From positions 1 through 64,000 of the forward strand of contig CAXXKO010000022.1 in assembly GCA_963666705.2 (NCBI GenBank): a stretch of DNA of 64,000 nucleotides, in the 5' to 3' direction. Below are positions 34,244 through 43,058 of the stretch, piece after piece. Below the pieces are notes generated by a model. The model made no database searches. It was not told where the DNA came from and saw only the letters and a list, made by a program, of their open reading frames with translations. Both the position numbers and the translations under genes were made by a program. Numbering within the stretch: the first letter of the stretch is position 1; every line of letters begins with the position of its first letter. This DNA comes from G963666705 sp963666705 (GTDB taxonomy: Bacteria; Pseudomonadota; Alphaproteobacteria; CADEGL01).

Positions 34244-35014
34244 TCAAGCAGGTATTTTTGGGGATTTCCGCCGTTTTTGGCTTTGGTTGAGACGATAGCT
34301 CTCGCCGTTCATTTCCAGGATATGGACATGGTGGGTGAGGCGGTCCAGCAAAGCCCCGGTCAGGCGTTCCGAGCCGAATATCTCCGTCCACTCATCGAAC
34401 GGCAAGTTGGAGGTCACCAGGATCGAGCCCCGCTCGTAGCGCTGGCTGAAGACTTCGAACAGCAGCTCGGCGCCGGTCTTCGAGAGCGGCACGAAGCCGA
34501 GTTCGTCGATGATCAGAAGGTGATACTTTGCCAGTTGCTTCTGCAGGCGCAACAGGCGTTTTTCATCCCCGGCCTCCATCAGTTCATGAACCAGGGCAGC
34601 GGCCGTGAGGAAGCCGACGGAGAGCCCCTTTTGGCAGGCCGCCAGACCGAGACCGAGGGCGATATGGGTCTTGCCGGTTCCGCTGTTGCCGAGCGCGATG
34701 ATATTCTCACGACGCTCGACGTATTCGCATCGCGCCAACTCCAGAACCAGCATCTTGTCGAGCGATGCGATGGCCTTGAAGTCGAAGCTGTCGAGGCTTT
34801 TGACGGCGGGGAACCTGGCCTGTCTGATCCGCCGCTCGACCATGCGGCGCTCACGGTCGATCAGTTCCAACTCGGTCAGACGGACAAGATACCGCACATG
34901 GTCGGCGCCCTCGGTGGCGCATTGGCGGGCCAGCTTGTCGTATTCGCGCAGGAACGTCGGCAGTTTCAGGGTCTTGAGGTGATGGGCCAGCAACACTTGC
35001 GGCGTATCGGTCAT
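34244..35014 (-). CDS. istB: IS21 IstB ATP-binding helper protein (truncated element)
   Basis: 256 residues from ATG 35014 (MTDTPQVLLAHHLKTLKLPT). AAA+ features: Walker A GNSGTGKTHIA and Walker B LLIIDELGFVPLS. IstB promotes strand transfer with IstA. The start overlaps the istA stop (ATGA). The gene is intact although its partner is not. It is about 85 percent similar by eye to the istB at 41399. Confidence 0.92.
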   Translation of the reverse strand: MTDTPQVLLAHHLKTLKLPTFLREYDKLARQCATEGADHVRYLVRLTELELIDRERRMVERRIRQARFPAVKSLDSFDFKAIASLDKMLVLELARCEYVERRENIIALGNSGTGKTHIALGLGLAACQKGLSVGFLTAAALVHELMEAGDEKRLLRLQKQLAKYHLLIIDELGFVPLSKTGAELLFEVFSQRYERGSILVTSNLPFDEWTEIFGSERLTGALLDRLTHHVHILEMNGESYRLNQSQKRRKSPKIPA

Positions 35015-36156
35015 GACGCGCCTCCACCCAACAAGCTCATATAACTGGCGGCGGCCGTGGTCGCCACGTTGGCCCGAGGCAGGTAGGGATAGATATCCAG
35101 GTCGAGTTTGGGCGGGCGTCGCTCGATACGGCACAGCACAAGGTGTTTGACGGCGTCGTAGCCGATCGCACCCAGGCGCAGGGCGTCCTTCACCGCGCCG
35201 TGAAGCACCTCGAGATCGAAGGTCTCCACAAGCCGAAGGACCTGGACGTATTCCCGCTTGCCGGCCTTGCCCATGCGCGCCTCCAGGAGACGGCGCAGGG
35301 TTGGGAAGGCATCAGGCAGTTCCCATCCGGCTAGCGGCGCGGCCTGATCCAGGGCACCGATCTTGTGCTCCAGCAAAGGCAGGTAGTGGATCGGATCGAA
35401 GACCATATCTTCCCGGTCGTAGGAACGGGGGTGTCGGGCAATGATCCCGGCGCCGCAACCGATAACCACCTCGTGGACATAGCCACGGATCCAGACTTCC
35501 TGATGGCCGTAGGCGACGGGCACGGAATAGTCATTCGTCCGGTAGCGCACCAGGGACAGCGAGTTGACCCGCGTGCCCTGCTTGTCGCACGCGTCGAACG
35601 GTGCCGGCAGTGGCCTCTTCAACGCTTCGCGGTCACGCACAAACCGTTCGCCGATGCTCTCGCGGTGGCCGCGCAGGACGTTGCCTTGCCGGTTGCGGCA
35701 TTGCTCTTCCAGGTGGCCATTGAAGGCGTCCCAGCTCGCGAACCGGGGAAGCGGCGTCATGAAGTTCCGCCGGGCATAGCCGACCACCCCCTCCACATTG
35801 CCTTTGTCGTTACCCTTGCCGGGACGGCCGTAGCGGTCCTCGAAGAGGTAATGGGACTGCAGCCCGCTGAACGCCCGCGTTCGTTGCCGCGTGCCATCTG
35901 ACAAGATGCGCGACACCAGACACTTGTCGTTGTCGTAAAGAATCGATTGGGGAACGCCGCCGAAAAAAACAAAGGCTCTGTTGTGCCCGTCCAGCCAGGC
36001 CTCCGTCGTCGCCGCCGGGTAGGCCGCAACGAAGCAGGCATCGCTGTGGGGAAGTGTCATGACGAAAAAATGCGCCCGATACTTGACGCCGGCGATGATC
36101 GCATCCGCCTCGCCAAAGTCCGCTCGAGCATGGCCCGGAGGATGTGACAACGGCCA
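35011..36156 (-). pseudogene. istA: IS21 IstA transposase lacking its N terminus
   Basis: From PLSHPPGHARADFGEADAII to SYMSLLGGGAS the chain matches IstA, with catalytic residues in ADFGEA, FVFFGGVPQSILYDN and KGNVEGVVGYARRNF. Compared with the complete istA at 39837, about the first 130-150 residues (helix-turn-helix and start) are missing; they end where the plus-strand IS4-type element begins (about 36157). Confidence 0.88.
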
Positions 36157-37371
36157 TGGTACACGACGGCATTTACGTAGGACGTTGAAAAGGTTGTAGG
36201 ATTCCCGATTCACTCCACGACGAGTCAAGAGGGAAATCATGCGAGACAACCCGATCAACGCCCTGCGTGAGACGCTACGATGCGGCTTCGCCTTTCGCAA
36301 GAGCCGTCTGGAGAGCCTTTGCGTCTTGGTCTTTGGCGTGTTCGTCGCCCGGACGGTGAACCTCTCTCACTTGGCCTGCCACTTTCCGGGGCGCGCGCGA
36401 TCCAGCTCCAACTATCGGCGCCTGCAACGGTTTTTCGAGCAAGTCGATTTCGATTACGATCGCCTCGCCGAGTTCCTGGTCGCGATGATGGGGCTCCAGG
36501 CGGGGCCGTGGCGGCTGACCATGGACCGGACCAACTGGCGGCTGGGTCGCCGCGACGTCAACATCTTGATGATCGGCATCGTCAACCGCGCCATCGCCAT
36601 TCCCGTGTGCTGGCGGGTGCTCGACAAGGCGGGCAATTCCAATACCAAGGAGCGGATCGCGATCCTCGAACACGTCCTCCGGCTCTTCGGGGTCGACAAG
36701 ATCGCCAGCCTCCTGGCCGACCGGGAATTCATCGGCGACGCCTGGCTGGCATGGTTGCAGGAAAAGGCCATCCCCTTTCACATCCGCATCCGATCCAACA
36801 TCAAGATCGCCAACACGCGTGGTCGCATGGTCAAGGCGAGGGAGCTGTTTCGCGACCTCAAACCCGGGGAAAGCCGCATCCTCTCCAACGCCAGGCGCCT
36901 CTCGGAGGCCAGAAAACCCAAGGCCAGGCCCGTCTTCGTCGCCGCGCTCCATCTCAAGACCGGCGAACTGTTGATCGTCGTGACCAACGACGCGCCCGAG
37001 GAGGCCTTGGCCATCTACGCCCAGCGCTGGCAAATCGAGACCCTCTTCGCCGCCTTGAAAACCCGTGGCTTCAACCTCGAAGACACCCACATGACCGACC
37101 CGGAGCGCATCTCCAAGCTCACCGCCGTCCTTTCCATCACCTTCTGCTGGGCGCACAAAGTCGGCGATTGGCTCCACGAGGCCGAGCCGATCCGCCTCAA
37201 AACCCACAAAAGGATGGCAAAATCCATCTTCCGATACGGTTTCGAGTGGATAAGGCGACAGCTCGTCAATCCTATCGACAGGCGTCAAGCCATTGAGCTG
37301 ATTCGTTTCCTCGTCCCCGGAAAACCACCAGTCCAGGTGCCCAGGCCAAAGCCAGCATGAACGAGTGTATC
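36157..37371 (+). mobile_element. IS4-family element of a different subgroup
   Basis: Borders are inferred: the left one from the break in istA, the right from weak inverted similarity (GGTACACGACGGCAT against GATACACTCGTTCAT). No target duplication is seen because the right side has been replaced by IS3. Confidence 0.6.
36239..37360 (+). CDS. IS4 family transposase (ISH8/IS4-like subgroup)
   Basis: 373 residues. DDE segments: LTMDRTNWRLGRRDVNILM (Asp), SLLADREFIGDAWLAWL (Asp) and the YAQRWQIETLFAALKTRGFN Y-R-E signature. It is unrelated in detail to the two transposases at 13325 and 29151. Frame intact. Confidence 0.9.
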   Translation: MRDNPINALRETLRCGFAFRKSRLESLCVLVFGVFVARTVNLSHLACHFPGRARSSSNYRRLQRFFEQVDFDYDRLAEFLVAMMGLQAGPWRLTMDRTNWRLGRRDVNILMIGIVNRAIAIPVCWRVLDKAGNSNTKERIAILEHVLRLFGVDKIASLLADREFIGDAWLAWLQEKAIPFHIRIRSNIKIANTRGRMVKARELFRDLKPGESRILSNARRLSEARKPKARPVFVAALHLKTGELLIVVTNDAPEEALAIYAQRWQIETLFAALKTRGFNLEDTHMTDPERISKLTAVLSITFCWAHKVGDWLHEAEPIRLKTHKRMAKSIFRYGFEWIRRQLVNPIDRRQAIELIRFLVPGKPPVQVPRPKPA

Positions 37372-37400
37372 GCACCCGGTTCCTTGGACACAAGTTTGTC

Positions 37401-38306
37401 TCATGCGGCGGGCCTGAGTGACATCGCGGTGTGCCACGCCTGACGAGCTTGAGCGGGGCTCAGGTAGCCGTTCTTCTCCACGATCCACTGGGCATTGTAC
37501 TGTTCGACGAACCCGCGGACGGCGTTCCGCAGCTCCGCGATGTTGCGGTAGATGCGGCCATGGATGATCTGTTCCTTGAGCGTGCGATTGAACCTCTCGG
37601 CGACGCCGTTGGTCTGGGGCTCGGCGACGAAGGCGTAGGACGGCTGGATGCCCCAGAACTTGATCTGGTTGGTGAAGTGGTCCGACAGATACTGGGAGCC
37701 GTGATCCATCCGCAAGGCCAGCCCCCGCGCCGCACCGGCGGAGGTCGAGGCATACAGCCTCGCAAGCCCCATGGAGATCGGCTGCAGGGCGGCGAAGCGG
37801 TCGCCTCGCTTGCACACATGCCAGCCGACGCACTCGGCGTTCCAATGCTCGACGGCGGTGAAGATCCAGCCCCAGCCGTCGTCCACCGTGAACACCCGAA
37901 CGCCATCGGTGCCCCACATGAGGTTCGGGGCATGAGTGATGATCTCACCGTCATGGGGATTGCCGCCACGGCGGCGGCAGCGATGGGGCGAGAGCAGATT
38001 GTTCTCGCGCATCAGGCGGAGCACCCGCTTGCGGGCAACCCGGATGTCGCGACAGACCCGAAGCCGAGCCCAGACCTTGCGGTAGCCCTCGCCCTCCCAG
38101 GGCGATGCCTCCAGGTCGGCTTCGATCGCCACCAGCAGCGCCTGGTCCGAGATCGCGGGCTTCGGTCCCCGACGCTTTGCCGGCGGCTGCTCGGCGTGCT
38201 GGCCGGAGGTCATGGCGTAGAACGAGGAGCGGGCCATGCCCCAGGCGGCGCAGACCCGCCGCAGGCCGTAGGCCAGACCCGTGCCGGGCGAGGTGGCGGC
38301 ACTCAT
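37401..38306 (-). CDS. IS3 transposase OrfB (integrase core)
   Basis: 301 residues. HTH_21 region, then the rve DDE core: LMWGTDGVRVFTVDDGWGW (Asp), RMDHGSQYLSDHF (Asp) and AEPQTNGVAERFNRTLKEQ (Glu). The ATG overlaps the OrfA stop as ATGA, which suggests coupling by reinitiation, not the usual programmed -1 frameshift. Confidence 0.9.
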   Translation of the reverse strand: MSAATSPGTGLAYGLRRVCAAWGMARSSFYAMTSGQHAEQPPAKRRGPKPAISDQALLVAIEADLEASPWEGEGYRKVWARLRVCRDIRVARKRVLRLMRENNLLSPHRCRRRGGNPHDGEIITHAPNLMWGTDGVRVFTVDDGWGWIFTAVEHWNAECVGWHVCKRGDRFAALQPISMGLARLYASTSAGAARGLALRMDHGSQYLSDHFTNQIKFWGIQPSYAFVAEPQTNGVAERFNRTLKEQIIHGRIYRNIAELRNAVRGFVEQYNAQWIVEKNGYLSPAQARQAWHTAMSLRPAA

Positions 38307-38713
38307 CGCCGCGACCTCCGCCGCCCCAAAGGGCCGAAGGTCTCCGTCTTGGCCTCCAGCAGTTCCACCTGCATGGTCAACTCTCCGATCCGCTTCATGG
38401 CGCTATCCAGTTCCGCCTGCACCGGATCGCCCTTGCGTTGCTTGAGCGAGGCGTCGATCCCGCCGATCGCTTTCTCACGCCACTGCTCGAGCCGGAAGAT
38501 CTCTACGCCCAACTGGCGCGACAGAAGTTGCACCGGCTCGTCACGCAAAAGCCGCAGAACGACCTCACGCTTGCGCGCCACCGTCCATCGCTGGCCAAGT
38601 CCCAGCGGGCCTGCCGGCAAAGCCTGGCCTGGGGAAAACGTGGACGAGCCAAGCTCGCCCGCATTTACTACAGGCCCATCAACAGCAACTTTGTTCTCAA
38701 AATTATCGGTCAT
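38303..38713 (-). CDS. IS3 transposase OrfA
   Basis: 136 residues from ATG 38713 (MTDNFENKVAVDGPVVNAGE), with AGGAGG 8 bases upstream; a start 21 bases earlier is less likely. The helix-turn-helix (RKREVVLRLLRDEPVQLLSR) and the C-terminal leucine-rich coil (LDSAMKRIGELTMQVELLEA) are the DNA-binding and multimerisation parts of IS3 OrfA. Confidence 0.88.
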   Translation of the reverse strand: MTDNFENKVAVDGPVVNAGELGSSTFSPGQALPAGPLGLGQRWTVARKREVVLRLLRDEPVQLLSRQLGVEIFRLEQWREKAIGGIDASLKQRKGDPVQAELDSAMKRIGELTMQVELLEAKTETFGPLGRRRSRR

Positions 38714-38889
38714 GTTCCGGTCCTCCTTGGACACTTCGATTAAGCCAATTCTGTGTCCAAGGAAATCGGGTCCGACTCACAAGGCTCACCAAGCGTGCCT
38801 TGAAGCCGCAAAAGCGCGACCGCAAACCGCGAAAGGCAGCCGAAGGGGATAGGGCAAATGTGCACTGTCACCGTAATTGCCACCGTAAT

Positions 38890-39468
38890 TGCGACCTTCG
38901 CACCTTCGCGCGGCTCTACCCGGGCATCGATCTCGACCTCGATCTCCCGGACAGGTTCTCCGACCTGATGCGCTTGGAGGCGGACGTGTCGATCCGCATG
39001 GCCCACGAGGTGACCGACGACGTGGTGGGCCGGCGGCTCGTGCGATACTCAAAGACCATCTACGCGGCCCCCGATGTCGCGAAGAGCCTCGATCCTGCGT
39101 CCGGCGCGTCCGATGAATATGGTGCTTGGATCGGATGGCACGGTGGAGACGGCGACACCTCGTGGGTCCGCGGCACCCCCTATCCGCATGTCCCGGTCCG
39201 CCACAACCTGCCCAATCACGCGCTTCAGATCGAAATGGCGCGGGCCGGCGCGGGATTGACGATGCTGCCGTGTTTCCTGGGGGATCGGGAGCCTGGCCTG
39301 GTCCGGGTTCCGGGCGCGAACCCCGTACCGGACCACAGCATCTGGATGCTCTCGCGCGCCGACTTGCGCCGGACGGCGCGCGTGCAGGCCTTCATCGACT
39401 TCATCACCGCCGCGATCCTCGATCACCGGGCATTGCTCGAGGGACGGGGCGAGGACGCGGTTTCGTAG
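38890..39468 (+). pseudogene. LysR-type regulator, effector-binding half only
   Basis: TFARLYPGIDLDLDLPDRFS, RLEADVSIRMAHEV, NHALQIEMARAGAGLTMLPC and a final RADLRRTARVQAFIDFITAA are the co-inducer domain of a LysR regulator. The helix-turn-helix and linker (about 100 residues) are absent. The upstream 120 bases read as low-complexity sequence with a doubled 12-mer CACCGTAATTGC, next to the IS3 border. The truncation was probably caused by IS-mediated rearrangement. It cannot bind DNA in the usual way. Confidence 0.8.
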
Positions 39469-39836
39469 GCTGCGAGAGCGTCAGCCTCGTCCGATGACGG
39501 GGGGAGGGCGAGGTCCGCACCGTAGCGCCCGGTGCCTATTCGCTCAGCGCGGACCGAGCCCAATCGCCTTCAGCCACATCATCGAAGCCGAGCGAGTGGT
39601 GGGAAATACACAATTCACCTGTCCCCGAAGCGTGCAATTATCCTCTTGATATACGGTCCGGCTTCGAAGCAGAGTCCGATGCGTGATCCACAAATATCTA
39701 CGCGTTATCGGCGGAATCTGAGAACGGCAGAGCAATAATCCCCCACTGAAGCGGCCGGTCGATCCGGCTGCGGCGGACCAAAATGGGACCGCGTATAGCC
39801 TTCTGTCAGGGTTGCTCTGACTGGAAGGCGGGGGGG

Positions 39837-41402
39837 ATGTATCGGGTGGAGTTGTACGCACGGGTTCGGCGGGCGTGTCATGTCGAGGGGATGAGCACCC
39901 GCGAGGCCTCGCGGGTGTTTGGTGTAGACCGCAAGACGGTCCGTAAGATGCTGTCGTTCTCGGTGCCGCCAGGGTATCGCCGAAGCGCGCCGCCGAGGCG
40001 GCCAAAGCGTAAGATGCTGTCGTTCTCGGTGCCGCCAGGGTATCGCCGAAGCGCGCCGCCGAGGCGGCCAAAGCTGGGTTCGTTCACGGGAATCATCGAT
40101 CGGATCTTGGAAGACGATCGGACCAGCCACCGCAAGCAACGGCACACTGCGAAGCGCATCTTCGACCGCCTCCGGGACGAGTACGGTTTCACGGGCGGCT
40201 ACACCATCGTGAAGGACTACGTTCGTGAGCAGGGGCTTCGGTCGCGTGAGGTGTTCGTGCCACTCTCCCATTCCCCCGGTCACGCCCAGGCGGACTTCGG
40301 CGAAGCGATGGCGGTGATCGGCGGCGCGTTACGGAAGATCCACTTCCTTGCCTTCGACCTTCCCCACAGTGATGGTTGCTTTGTTGCGGCCTATCCGGCG
40401 GAGACGACCGAAGCATTCTGCGATGGCCACAACGCGGCGTTTGCCTTCTTCGGCGGCGTCCCCCGATCCATCCTGTACGACAACACCAAGCTGGCGGTTG
40501 CCCGGATCCTGGGCGATGGGAAGCGGCAGCGAACGCGCGTCTTCACGGAGCTTCAGTCCCACTATCTGTTCGAGGACAGGTTCGGCCGGCCGGGCAAGGG
40601 CAACGACAAGGGCAAGGTCGAGGGACTGGTCGGCTTCATCCGGCGGAACTTCCTGGTCCCCGTCCCGCGTGCCGAGAGCTTCGCGGCCCTCAACGATGCT
40701 CTCGCCGAACAGTGCCGCCGGCGCCAGGCGGCGCGGCTGCGGGGCCACAAGGAGACCATCGGCGAGCGTCTCGAGCGGGATCGTCAAGTTCTCTTGCCAT
40801 TGCCGCCTGCTCCCTATGATGCCTGCGATAAGCGCCCTGGACGGGCGAGTTCGCTGTCGCTGGTGCGTTACCGCAGCAACGACTATTCCGTGCCCGTGGC
40901 CTACGGCCACCGTGAGGTGCTCATCCGGGGCTACGTCGATGAGGTGGTGATCAGCTGCGGGGCCGAGGTGATCGCCCGGCACCGCCGGTCCTACGACAGC
41001 GAGGACCTGATCTTCGACCCGCTGCATTACCTGCCCTTGATCGAGCAGAAGATCGGCGCCCTCGACCAGGCCGCGCCATTGGCGGGCTGGGACCTGCCCG
41101 AGGCCTTCATCACTCTGCGGCGGCTCCTCGAAGCTCGTATGGGCAAGGCAGGCAAGCGCGAGTACGTCCAGGTGCTCCGTCTACTGGAGACCTTCCGGCT
41201 CGAGGAGGTCGAGGGTGCGGTCGGCGACGCCCTGCGGCTCGGCGCAATCGGCTTTGATGCGGTGAAGCACCTGGTACTGTGCCGCATCGAGCGGCGGCCG
41301 CCCAGGCTCAACCTCGACGTCTATCCGTATCTGCCGCGCGCCCGGGTCGCGATGACGTCCGCCAAGTCGTACATGAGCCTGCTGTCGGGGCTCGGCGCAT
41401 GA
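39837..41402 (+). CDS. istA: IS21 IstA transposase with internal 22-residue duplication
   Basis: 521 residues from ATG 39837 (MYRVELYARVRRACHVEGMS), right after AAGGCGGGGGGG. N-terminal helix-turn-helix (STREASRVFGVDRKTVRKML); rve core with ADFGEAMAVIGG (Asp), FFGGVPRSILYDNTK (Asp) and KGKVEGLVGFIRRNF (Glu). Residues 36-57 (RKMLSFSVPPGYRRSAPPRR plus PK) are repeated exactly as residues 58-79, in the linker just after the helix-turn-helix; without it the length would be about 499, usual for the family. Confidence 0.92.
   Translation: MYRVELYARVRRACHVEGMSTREASRVFGVDRKTVRKMLSFSVPPGYRRSAPPRRPKRKMLSFSVPPGYRRSAPPRRPKLGSFTGIIDRILEDDRTSHRKQRHTAKRIFDRLRDEYGFTGGYTIVKDYVREQGLRSREVFVPLSHSPGHAQADFGEAMAVIGGALRKIHFLAFDLPHSDGCFVAAYPAETTEAFCDGHNAAFAFFGGVPRSILYDNTKLAVARILGDGKRQRTRVFTELQSHYLFEDRFGRPGKGNDKGKVEGLVGFIRRNFLVPVPRAESFAALNDALAEQCRRRQAARLRGHKETIGERLERDRQVLLPLPPAPYDACDKRPGRASSLSLVRYRSNDYSVPVAYGHREVLIRGYVDEVVISCGAEVIARHRRSYDSEDLIFDPLHYLPLIEQKIGALDQAAPLAGWDLPEAFITLRRLLEARMGKAGKREYVQVLRLLETFRLEEVEGAVGDALRLGAIGFDAVKHLVLCRIERRPPRLNLDVYPYLPRARVAMTSAKSYMSLLSGLGA
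39942..40073 (+). repeat. 66-bp exact tandem duplication inside istA
   Basis: The 66 bases starting CGTAAGATGCTGTCGTTCTC at 39942 recur at 40008 without change. The duplication is in frame (22 codons) and lies between the DNA-binding and catalytic domains. Its perfect identity indicates a recent event or an assembly artefact. Confidence 0.9.
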
Positions 41403-42163
41403 CCGACACACCGCAAGTGCTGCTCGCCCACCACCTCGAGACGCTGAAGCTGCCGACCTTCCTGCGCGAGTACGACAAGATCGCCCGGCAGTGCGCCTCG
41501 GAAGGCGTCGATCACGTCCGCTACCTGTTGAGACTCGCCGAGCTCGAGCTGATCGACCGCGAGCGCCGCATGGTCGAGCGGCGCATCAAGGCGGCGCGCT
41601 TCCCCGTGGTCAAGAGCCTCGACAGCTTCGACTTCAAGGTCATCCCCTCGCTCAACAAGGCGCTGGTCCTGGAGCTGGCCCGCTGCGAGTACATCGAGCG
41701 CCGCGAGAACCTCATCGCGCTCGGCAACAGTGGGACCGGCAAGACCCACATCGCCCTCGGTCTCGGCCTGGCGGCCTGCCAGAAGGGCCTCTCGGTCGGC
41801 TTCATCACCGCCGCCGCGCTGGTCCACGAACTCATCGAGGCCCGCGATGACAAGCAGCTGCTGAGGTTCCAGAAGAAGCTCGCCACCTACAAGCTTCTGA
41901 TCGTCGACGAACTCGGCTTCGTGCCGCTGTCGAAGACCGGCGCCGAGCTGTTGTTCGAGGTGTTCAGCCAACGCTACGAGCGGGGCTCGACCCTGGTCAC
42001 CACCAATCTGCCCTTCGACGAATGGACCGAGGTGTTCGGCTCCGAGCGCCTCACCGGCGCGCTCCTCGATCGCCTCACCCACCACGTCAACATCCTCGAG
42101 ATGAACGGTGACAGCTACAGGCTCAACCAGAGCCGCAGGCGTCAAACCCCGACTGCTAACTGA
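41399..42163 (+). CDS. istB: IS21 IstB ATP-binding helper protein
   Basis: 254 residues, ATG overlapping the istA stop (ATGA). Walker A GNSGTGKTHIA, Walker B LLIVDELGFVPLS and the C-terminal LTHHVNILEMNGDSYRLNQS are intact. It works with IstA in transposition. Close relative of the istB at 34244. Confidence 0.93.
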   Translation: MTDTPQVLLAHHLETLKLPTFLREYDKIARQCASEGVDHVRYLLRLAELELIDRERRMVERRIKAARFPVVKSLDSFDFKVIPSLNKALVLELARCEYIERRENLIALGNSGTGKTHIALGLGLAACQKGLSVGFITAAALVHELIEARDDKQLLRFQKKLATYKLLIVDELGFVPLSKTGAELLFEVFSQRYERGSTLVTTNLPFDEWTEVFGSERLTGALLDRLTHHVNILEMNGDSYRLNQSRRRQTPTAN

Positions 42164-42354
42164 ACCGACCACCCAGCCCACGCTTGACCCCGTGGGCCCA
42201 CAGGTCCCTCCCGCGCGCGCCGCCGCGTCAGCCTGTTGAGGGCACACCGCGTCGCGCGCGGGGCCCTCCCGTGGACTACGGGGACAAGCCCGCAGCCGCC
42301 AAGCGGTCCCTTCTTACACCGCCGAGGTGGTCCCTTTTTGCTCCGCCATTGACA

Positions 42355-42730
42355 GCCGGCGGCCGCCGGCTCCTTGATCATGAAGCCGGCGAGCACGCGC
42401 CAGCAGGCGCCACAAACTTTCGGCCGAGGGCCGCAATCTGCGTGCCGGATGGAACCGGTAAACTGATAAAGAAGAATTTATCGATTCGTGGTCAAAGAAC
42501 GCCGCAAGTTTGTTGCACAACTCACTGACTAAGCGGAGCACATCGGCACTCTTAGGATACAGCTACACCAACTTGAAGCTGCGACGATAGGTCGTTCAGA
42601 TTTTAGGTCGTTTCGCCCATCAATTGACAGTTCGAGTAGGATTCAGCGACTCCAATTAGAGTGAGTGGTTCCAAGTATTCATGAATTCTCCAACAACGGC
42701 GTCACCGGCCGCCACTCCATTGAAAGACAA
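42355..42730. other. intergenic stretch between IS21 and tRNA-Leu
   Basis: No gene is seen. The part from about 42460 to 42690 is more AT-rich than its surroundings and has stops in all frames. It may be old flanking DNA of the tRNA gene, a frequent integration region. Confidence 0.4.
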
Positions 42731-42817
42731 TGGTGCCCGCTCCGGGACTCGAACCCGGACTCCCCGAGGGGAAAGGGATTTTAAGTCCCTCGCGTATACC
42801 AATTCCGCCAAGCGGGC
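42731..42817 (-). tRNA. tRNA-Leu (anticodon UAA)
   Basis: The minus strand reads GCCCGCTTGGCGGAATTGGT at the 5' end, an anticodon stem-loop GGGACTTAAAATCCC (anticodon TAA), a long variable arm typical of Leu tRNAs (TTTCCCCTCGGGGAG), the T arm GGGTTCGAGTCCC and the acceptor GAGCGGGC followed by an encoded ACCA. The acceptor ends pair fully. Confidence 0.95.
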
Positions 42818-43058
42818 CGGCGCGGCCGAGCCTATCGCGGCGCGCGGGCGGGCGGCAAGGGCCAAGGGCGGGGTGGGCGCGAGGCGTTTTCCTGGGCGCC
42901 CGAGCGGTTGCGAGAAAGGAGGCGCCCACAATGCCCGAGCCACGCGCCGTCCGCGCCGGCGGGCCGGCGCCGGATCGTCGAGCTGGCTCGTGCCCGGGGC
43001 TCCGGGGCGAGGCGCGGCCGGGCCCGGCAAGCGGCCCTGCAAGTCGTATGTTCAACCC

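Larger units (their letters stand above)
34044..36160 (-). mobile_element. IS21 family element, truncated at its istA end
   Basis: The end TGTCAACGGCGGAGCAAAAT at 34044, with a second internal copy GGCGGAGCAAAACTAGTCC at 34075, matches the end of the complete IS21 at 39719-42354. istB and most of istA follow on the minus strand. At about 36157 the element is cut by another IS, and no istA 5' part appears beyond it. A long hairpin (CGCTGCTTCG ... CGAAGCAGCG, 34156-34198) lies near the left end. Confidence 0.85.
37380..38764 (-). mobile_element. IS3 family element
   Basis: Inverted ends TTCCTTGGACACA (from 37380) and TGTGTCCAAGGAA (to 38764). Two overlapping genes, orfA then orfB, on the minus strand. 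No matching 3-4 base target duplication is seen next to the ends, so one flank may have been rearranged. Confidence 0.88.
39719..42354 (+). mobile_element. IS21 family element, complete
   Basis: Left end TGAGAACGGCAGAGCAATAA (39719) and right end TTTTTGCTCCGCCATTGACA (to 42354) are imperfect inverted repeats (TG..AA.GGC.GAGCAA). A second, inner version of the repeat (AAAATGGGACC / GGTCCC) is seen on both sides. It carries istA and istB in an ATGA overlap. No target duplication could be fixed. The preceding 39469-39718 holds no gene. Confidence 0.8.
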
